A DNA stretch of 16,014 nucleotides from JAAYCI01 sp964370445 (GTDB lineage Bacteria; Bacillota; Clostridia; Oscillospirales; Ruminococcaceae), in the NCBI GenBank assembly GCA_964370445.1, contig CAYJJK010000061.1, forward strand, positions 1 to 16,014, in the 5' to 3' direction. Position 1 is the first letter of the stretch. Each line of letters starts with the position of its first letter. Below the pieces are notes generated by a model that worked only from the letters and a program-made list of their open reading frames with translations, was not told the DNA's origin and did no database searches. Both the position numbers and the translations under genes were made by a program. Below, piece after piece: positions 13,448 to 16,014 of the stretch.

Positions 13448-14059
13448 TCACCCTAAAGTGATGCCGTAGCCAATTAGCATTTTGCAAAAGTTTTTAACAT
13501 CAAAAAACTGGATGCCTGTGATGCCTGCCTCAAAGGCCGCTAAGGCGTTGTCTTTGCGGTCGTCGGCAAAAATACACTCGCGGGGATCAAGTTTGTAGGT
13601 TTCTAGCAAAAGGCGGTAAATGGTGGGGTTCGGCTTTGCAAGCCCCACCTCGCACGAGGCAATCCCGCCGTCAAACATAGGCCAAAAGTTGCGTTTTTTT
13701 AGCATGGCCAAAACTTCATGCGAGATGTTGGACAAATAGTATAGCTGATAACCTTGCTTTTTGAATATACGCATCAAATTGTTGGTGGCCTGACGGTTGG
13801 ACAACATATCGGTCCAATTGTCTAAAAGGGCACGCATTTCAAAGGCTAGGTTTTCGCTTTCGGCACGTTTCATAAAAATTTCATTGGCCTGCAAAAAGCT
13901 TAATTCGCCCATATCCAAACGTTGCCATTCTTCGCTGGCAAAAACAATTTCATATAGCCTTTTTTCAATTTTTTCATAGAAAAAGGTATCGGCTAAATAG
14001 TCTTTGGGGTTGTAGTTTACAACCACGCCGCCCAAATCGAATATAAGATTTTTATACAA
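13448..14059 (-). CDS. HAD-superfamily phosphatase (subfamily IA, YihX-like)
   Basis: The 203-residue cytosolic hydrolase probably removes phosphate from a sugar phosphate or other small molecule. Motif I is FDLGGVVV with nucleophile D8. The usual second Asp of DxD is Gly10, as in the YihX/FDLGNV group (glucose-1-phosphatase) and epoxide-hydrolase-type HADs. Motif II is YLSNIS, motif III is the lysine of KPNP, and motif IV is FADDRKDN. Residues 15-90 form the helical cap. The start is TTG (14059-14057) with AGAGGT 7 nt upstream on the minus strand; no ATG exists at the family's N-terminus. It converges on arsC with 17 nt between the stop codons and has no clear terminator of its own. Confidence 0.88.
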   Translation of the reverse strand: MYKNLIFDLGGVVVNYNPKDYLADTFFYEKIEKRLYEIVFASEEWQRLDMGELSFLQANEIFMKRAESENLAFEMRALLDNWTDMLSNRQATNNLMRIFKKQGYQLYYLSNISHEVLAMLKKRNFWPMFDGGIASCEVGLAKPNPTIYRLLLETYKLDPRECIFADDRKDNALAAFEAGITGIQFFDVKNFCKMLIGYGITLG

Positions 14060-14077
14060 AACAACTACCTCTTTTCA

Positions 14078-14093
14078 CGGTATATTCTTACCG
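14078..14093. promoter_or_regulatory. Inverted repeat at the transcription start of the HAD gene
   Basis: CGGTA-N6-TACCG spans 14078-14093, right where transcription of the leftward HAD gene should start and 18 nt before its TTG. It could be an operator; this is inference from position and symmetry. Confidence 0.4.
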
Positions 14094-14096
14094 TTT

Positions 14097-14125
14097 AGTA
14101 TACTCTTTTTTGCAGTGGTGGTAAA
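14097..14125 (-). promoter_or_regulatory. Promoter of the HAD phosphatase gene
   Basis: On the minus strand a -35 TTTACC (14125-14120) and a -10 TATACT (14102-14097) are 17 bp apart. The leader is short, about 30 nt. Confidence 0.5.
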
Positions 14126-14139
14126 GGGCGCTGCGACAC

Positions 14140-14194
14140 TTGCAATTTTTGATATTTTTTAGTATAATATCATACGGATAAGACAGTGTATACT
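14140..14194 (+). promoter_or_regulatory. Promoter region of the SRP RNA gene
   Basis: TTGCAA (14140-14145), 17 bp, perfect TATAAT (14163-14168) predicts a start near 14175 and a roughly 30-nt 5' extension to be trimmed. A second -10-like TATACT (14189-14194) would start close to the mature 5' end at 14206 but lacks a -35. The first is the better promoter by sequence. Confidence 0.6.
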
Positions 14195-14205
14195 ATCGCT
14201 GTTTT

Positions 14206-14319
14206 GCATACGGAAGGTGGGTCCTGTGCAACGGGCCACCGTGAACCATGTCAGGCGGGGAACCGAGCAGCATTAAGCGGATGTGTCTGTGTGCCGCAGT
14301 CAACCTGCCTTTCGTATGC
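14206..14319 (+). ncRNA. ffs: Bacterial signal recognition particle RNA (small type)
   Basis: The 114-nt RNA is the scaffold for Ffh in co-translational membrane targeting. Its signature is helix 8: GTCAGG, a CGG-GGAA-CCG tetraloop stem (14256-14265) and AGCAGCATTAAG. The ends pair as GCATACG (14206-14212) with CGTATGC (14313-14319), continued by AGGTGGGT with ACCTGCCT. It lies directly upstream of dnaX, as scr does in Bacillus subtilis. The length shows the short form without an Alu domain. The giant secreted protein is just the kind of product that depends on this pathway or on Sec. Confidence 0.92.
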
Positions 14320-14321
14320 AG

Positions 14322-14349
14322 AGCAGCGCTTGCGCCTTGCTATTGTTTT
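14322..14349 (+). terminator. Weak terminator-like hairpin after the SRP RNA
   Basis: AGCAGCGC (14322-14329) pairs imperfectly with GCGCCTTGCT (14332-14341), followed by ATTGTTTT. It may end the SRP RNA while letting some transcription pass into dnaX, for which no separate promoter was seen. Confidence 0.4.
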
Positions 14350-14361
14350 GCAAAACCGTAA

Positions 14362-14377
14362 AGGAGGGGTTGTTATC
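14362..14377 (+). promoter_or_regulatory. Ribosome binding site and non-standard ATC start of dnaX
   Basis: AGGAGGGG (14362-14369) is near-ideal. The codon at the right distance (7 nt from AGGAGG, in the dnaX frame) is ATC at 14375-14377. The following YRALYRKWRP matches the residues that usually come right after the initiator Met in DnaX. The only other in-frame candidate is TTG 14348, which has no SD and would place the SD inside the coding region. Confidence 0.7.
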
Positions 14378-16014
14378 TATAGAGCATTATACCGAAAATG
14401 GCGTCCCCAAACCTTTGCAGATGTTATTGGCCAAGCGCCCATCATCTCTGCGCTGTCCAACCAAATATCGGCAGATAAGGTAGGCCACGCCTATATTTTT
14501 ACAGGCACCCGAGGCACAGGCAAAACAAGCTGTGCCAAAATATTTGCTAAAGCAGTAAACTGCGAAGAACCTGTAAACACAGAGCCTTGCGGTAAGTGCC
14601 CTATGTGCACCGGTGAGGACAACGGTAGCATTCTTGATGTAGTAGAGATCGACGCTGCCTCGAATAATGGTGTAGACGACGTGCGTGATCTGCGCGACGA
14701 AACCGCCTATCGCCCAAGCCGAGGGCGATACCGAGTTTATATTGTAGACGAGGTACACATGCTGTCCACAGCAGCGTTCAACGCACTCCTGAAAATCTTG
14801 GAAGAACCGCCATCGCATGTAATATTTATACTGGCAACCACCGAAGTACATAAGGTACCGCCCACAATTCTATCCCGTTGCCAGCGGTTCGACTTTATGC
14901 GCATAGCTCCATCGCTTATAACACAAAGGCTGCAATATATTGCAGCCGCAGAGCAGATAGTGCTGGATGAGGCAGCTGCAGATTTAATAGCAAGGCTAGC
15001 CGACGGCGCAATGCGCGATGCACTTTCATTGCTAGACACCTGCGCCAGCCTTGGCGGTGATATAGATGTGAATCTGGTTCGTTCAATGGCGGGTGTTGCC
15101 GATAAGCAATATCTGTTTGCAATCAACAAAGCTGTGTGTGAAGGTGATAAATTTGCACTGCTACAGCAACTGCAACAACTGCATCAGGGCAGTTTGGATG
15201 CAAAACGCCTTTGTGAGGAACTTGTTGTACATTTCCGCAATCTACTGCTTGCAAAAACAAGCAAGAATGGCGAGTTACTGGTAGATGTTCCGCAGATAGA
15301 ACAGCAGCAATATATAGATGTAGCTGCGCAAACCAGTGAAAATTTTGCGATAAACGCAATGTTTACACTTGTTGCGTCACTGGACAAGATGTCGCGCTCG
15401 TTCGACCCGTCAATTGAGCTGGAATTAGCATTATTCACAATGTGTGATGAAATCGCAGACAGGGCGCAAAAGCCTGTAACTCAGCCGGCAGCAGCGAATG
15501 CTAGTAACTCAATACCGCAGGCACAACAATCTGTACCGCTGCCGCCAACGGCACCCGCACCTATACCAGCGGAACAACCTCCGTTTACCATAGAAGTACC
15601 ATCGGTAGAATCACCACCTGCACCCAAAGTAGACCCGGCGCCGCCCCAAAAAGCGGAGCAACCAGCAAGCGAGCATATCAGTGCGCCGCCCATAGCAGCG
15701 CCAACTAAGCCTCGAGATGCACAGCATGGACCAATGCAATTTGAGCTGTGGCCACAGGTGTTGCATCAGATGAGCAGCATAGATAAGATGTTGTTTTCAT
15801 ACATGAGCGAGTCCAAAGCATATGTTAAGGATAACTTTGTGCTGATAGATGCGGGCGAGCTGTTCCTCACATTTATACGTACAAACGCCGATGCTAAAGA
15901 GCGTATTCGCTCGGTAATTAAACAGGTGAGCGGCAAAGCGTATAATTTAGGACCATACACACCCGAAGAGAGCCAGCCGGCGGTAAGCGCCGCCAAGCAA
16001 ACGCTTGAGCAGTG
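14375..16014 (+). CDS. dnaX: DNA polymerase III subunits gamma/tau, 5' part
   Basis: The frame stays open to the window edge (about 546 codons), so the 3' end is missing. DnaX is the ATPase of the clamp loader that opens the beta clamp and organises the replisome. Counting the ATC as residue 1: YRALYRKWRPQTFADVIGQ at the N-terminus; Walker A GTRGTGKTS at 44-52; zinc ligands C63, C72, C75, C78; Walker B YIVDEVHML at 122-130; LATTEVHKVPPTILSRCQRF with the SRC sensor; then the collar domain. A Pro/Gln-rich linker (from about 15478 to 15720) and the start of a tau-type C-terminal domain (FELWPQVLHQM onward) follow. No slippery A-run for a programmed gamma frameshift was noticed. No close promoter is visible, so it is probably co-transcribed by readthrough from the SRP RNA promoter. 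Confidence 0.95.
   Translation, partial: MYRALYRKWRPQTFADVIGQAPIISALSNQISADKVGHAYIFTGTRGTGKTSCAKIFAKAVNCEEPVNTEPCGKCPMCTGEDNGSILDVVEIDAASNNGVDDVRDLRDETAYRPSRGRYRVYIVDEVHMLSTAAFNALLKILEEPPSHVIFILATTEVHKVPPTILSRCQRFDFMRIAPSLITQRLQYIAAAEQIVLDEAAADLIARLADGAMRDALSLLDTCASLGGDIDVNLVRSMAGVADKQYLFAINKAVCEGDKFALLQQLQQLHQGSLDAKRLCEELVVHFRNLLLAKTSKNGELLVDVPQIEQQQYIDVAAQTSENFAINAMFTLVASLDKMSRSFDPSIELELALFTMCDEIADRAQKPVTQPAAANASNSIPQAQQSVPLPPTAPAPIPAEQPPFTIEVPSVESPPAPKVDPAPPQKAEQPASEHISAPPIAAPTKPRDAQHGPMQFELWPQVLHQMSSIDKMLFSYMSESKAYVKDNFVLIDAGELFLTFIRTNADAKERIRSVIKQVSGKAYNLGPYTPEESQPAVSAAKQTLEQ

Noticed and set aside
14348..14374. TTG 14348 as the dnaX start
   Set aside because: It has no SD, lies in the T-run of the SRP RNA terminator-like hairpin, and would translate the strong SD; the ATC at 14375 fits spacing and family N-terminus better.
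14387..14851. Minus-strand frame opposite dnaX
   Set aside because: It lies wholly within well-conserved dnaX coding sequence and has no recognisable motif.
14520..15480. Programmed frameshift making a short gamma form in dnaX
   Set aside because: No A-AAA-AAG type slippery heptamer with a following hairpin was found in frame.

Overview
The window looks like chromosome of a Gram-positive anaerobe of the Bacillota, most likely class Clostridia. The reasons are strong purine-rich Shine-Dalgarno sites, a bacterial SRP RNA gene directly upstream of dnaX, an arsenate reductase of the Bacillota type, oxygen-sensitive Fe-S redox proteins, and a giant secreted protein made of InlB-type B-repeats and MBG-like domains with a membrane-anchor tail. 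The standard bacterial code fits: TGA and TAA both end genes here. No mobile element, CRISPR array, tRNA or rRNA was seen.

Layout. 2-187 is the 3' end of a gene whose C-terminus resembles methenyl-tetrahydromethanopterin cyclohydrolase (tentative), closed by a perfect terminator. A good promoter (TTGAAA, 17 bp, TATAAT) then drives a tight five-gene operon (391-3871): a [2Fe-2S] plant-type ferredoxin-like subunit, a FAD/NAD(P) oxidoreductase of the HcnB / sarcosine-oxidase-alpha type split by one in-frame TAA, a BFD-like [2Fe-2S] protein, a TRZ/ATZ-type amidohydrolase (aminohydrolase) and a [4Fe-4S] ferredoxin. Together the redox genes look like the electron-transfer parts of an amine or imino-acid dehydrogenase without its usual DAO-fold substrate subunit. 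A hydrolytic deaminase sits in that place.

After a terminator and a 570-bp AT-rich non-coding stretch with hairpins and palindromes, one 8.25-kb gene (4573-12822) encodes a 2749-residue surface protein. Its order is signal peptide, long Ala-rich helix, MucBP-like and B-repeat modules, MBG/Ig-like modules, a Pro/Ala/Val linker, and a three-helix membrane anchor instead of a sortase signal. It ends at a perfect 17-bp terminator.

The last part holds a lone arsenate reductase gene (13029-13430, +), a convergent HAD-family phosphatase gene (13448-14059, -), the SRP RNA (14206-14319, +) and the 5' part of dnaX (from 14375, running off the end). The dnaX reading frame has no ATG, GTG or TTG at its expected start. 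The codon with ideal Shine-Dalgarno spacing, and at the position of the family's initiator Met, is ATC.

Points most worth checking are the ATC start of dnaX, the amidohydrolase/redox operon with its nonsense codon, and the anchor and architecture of the giant surface protein.
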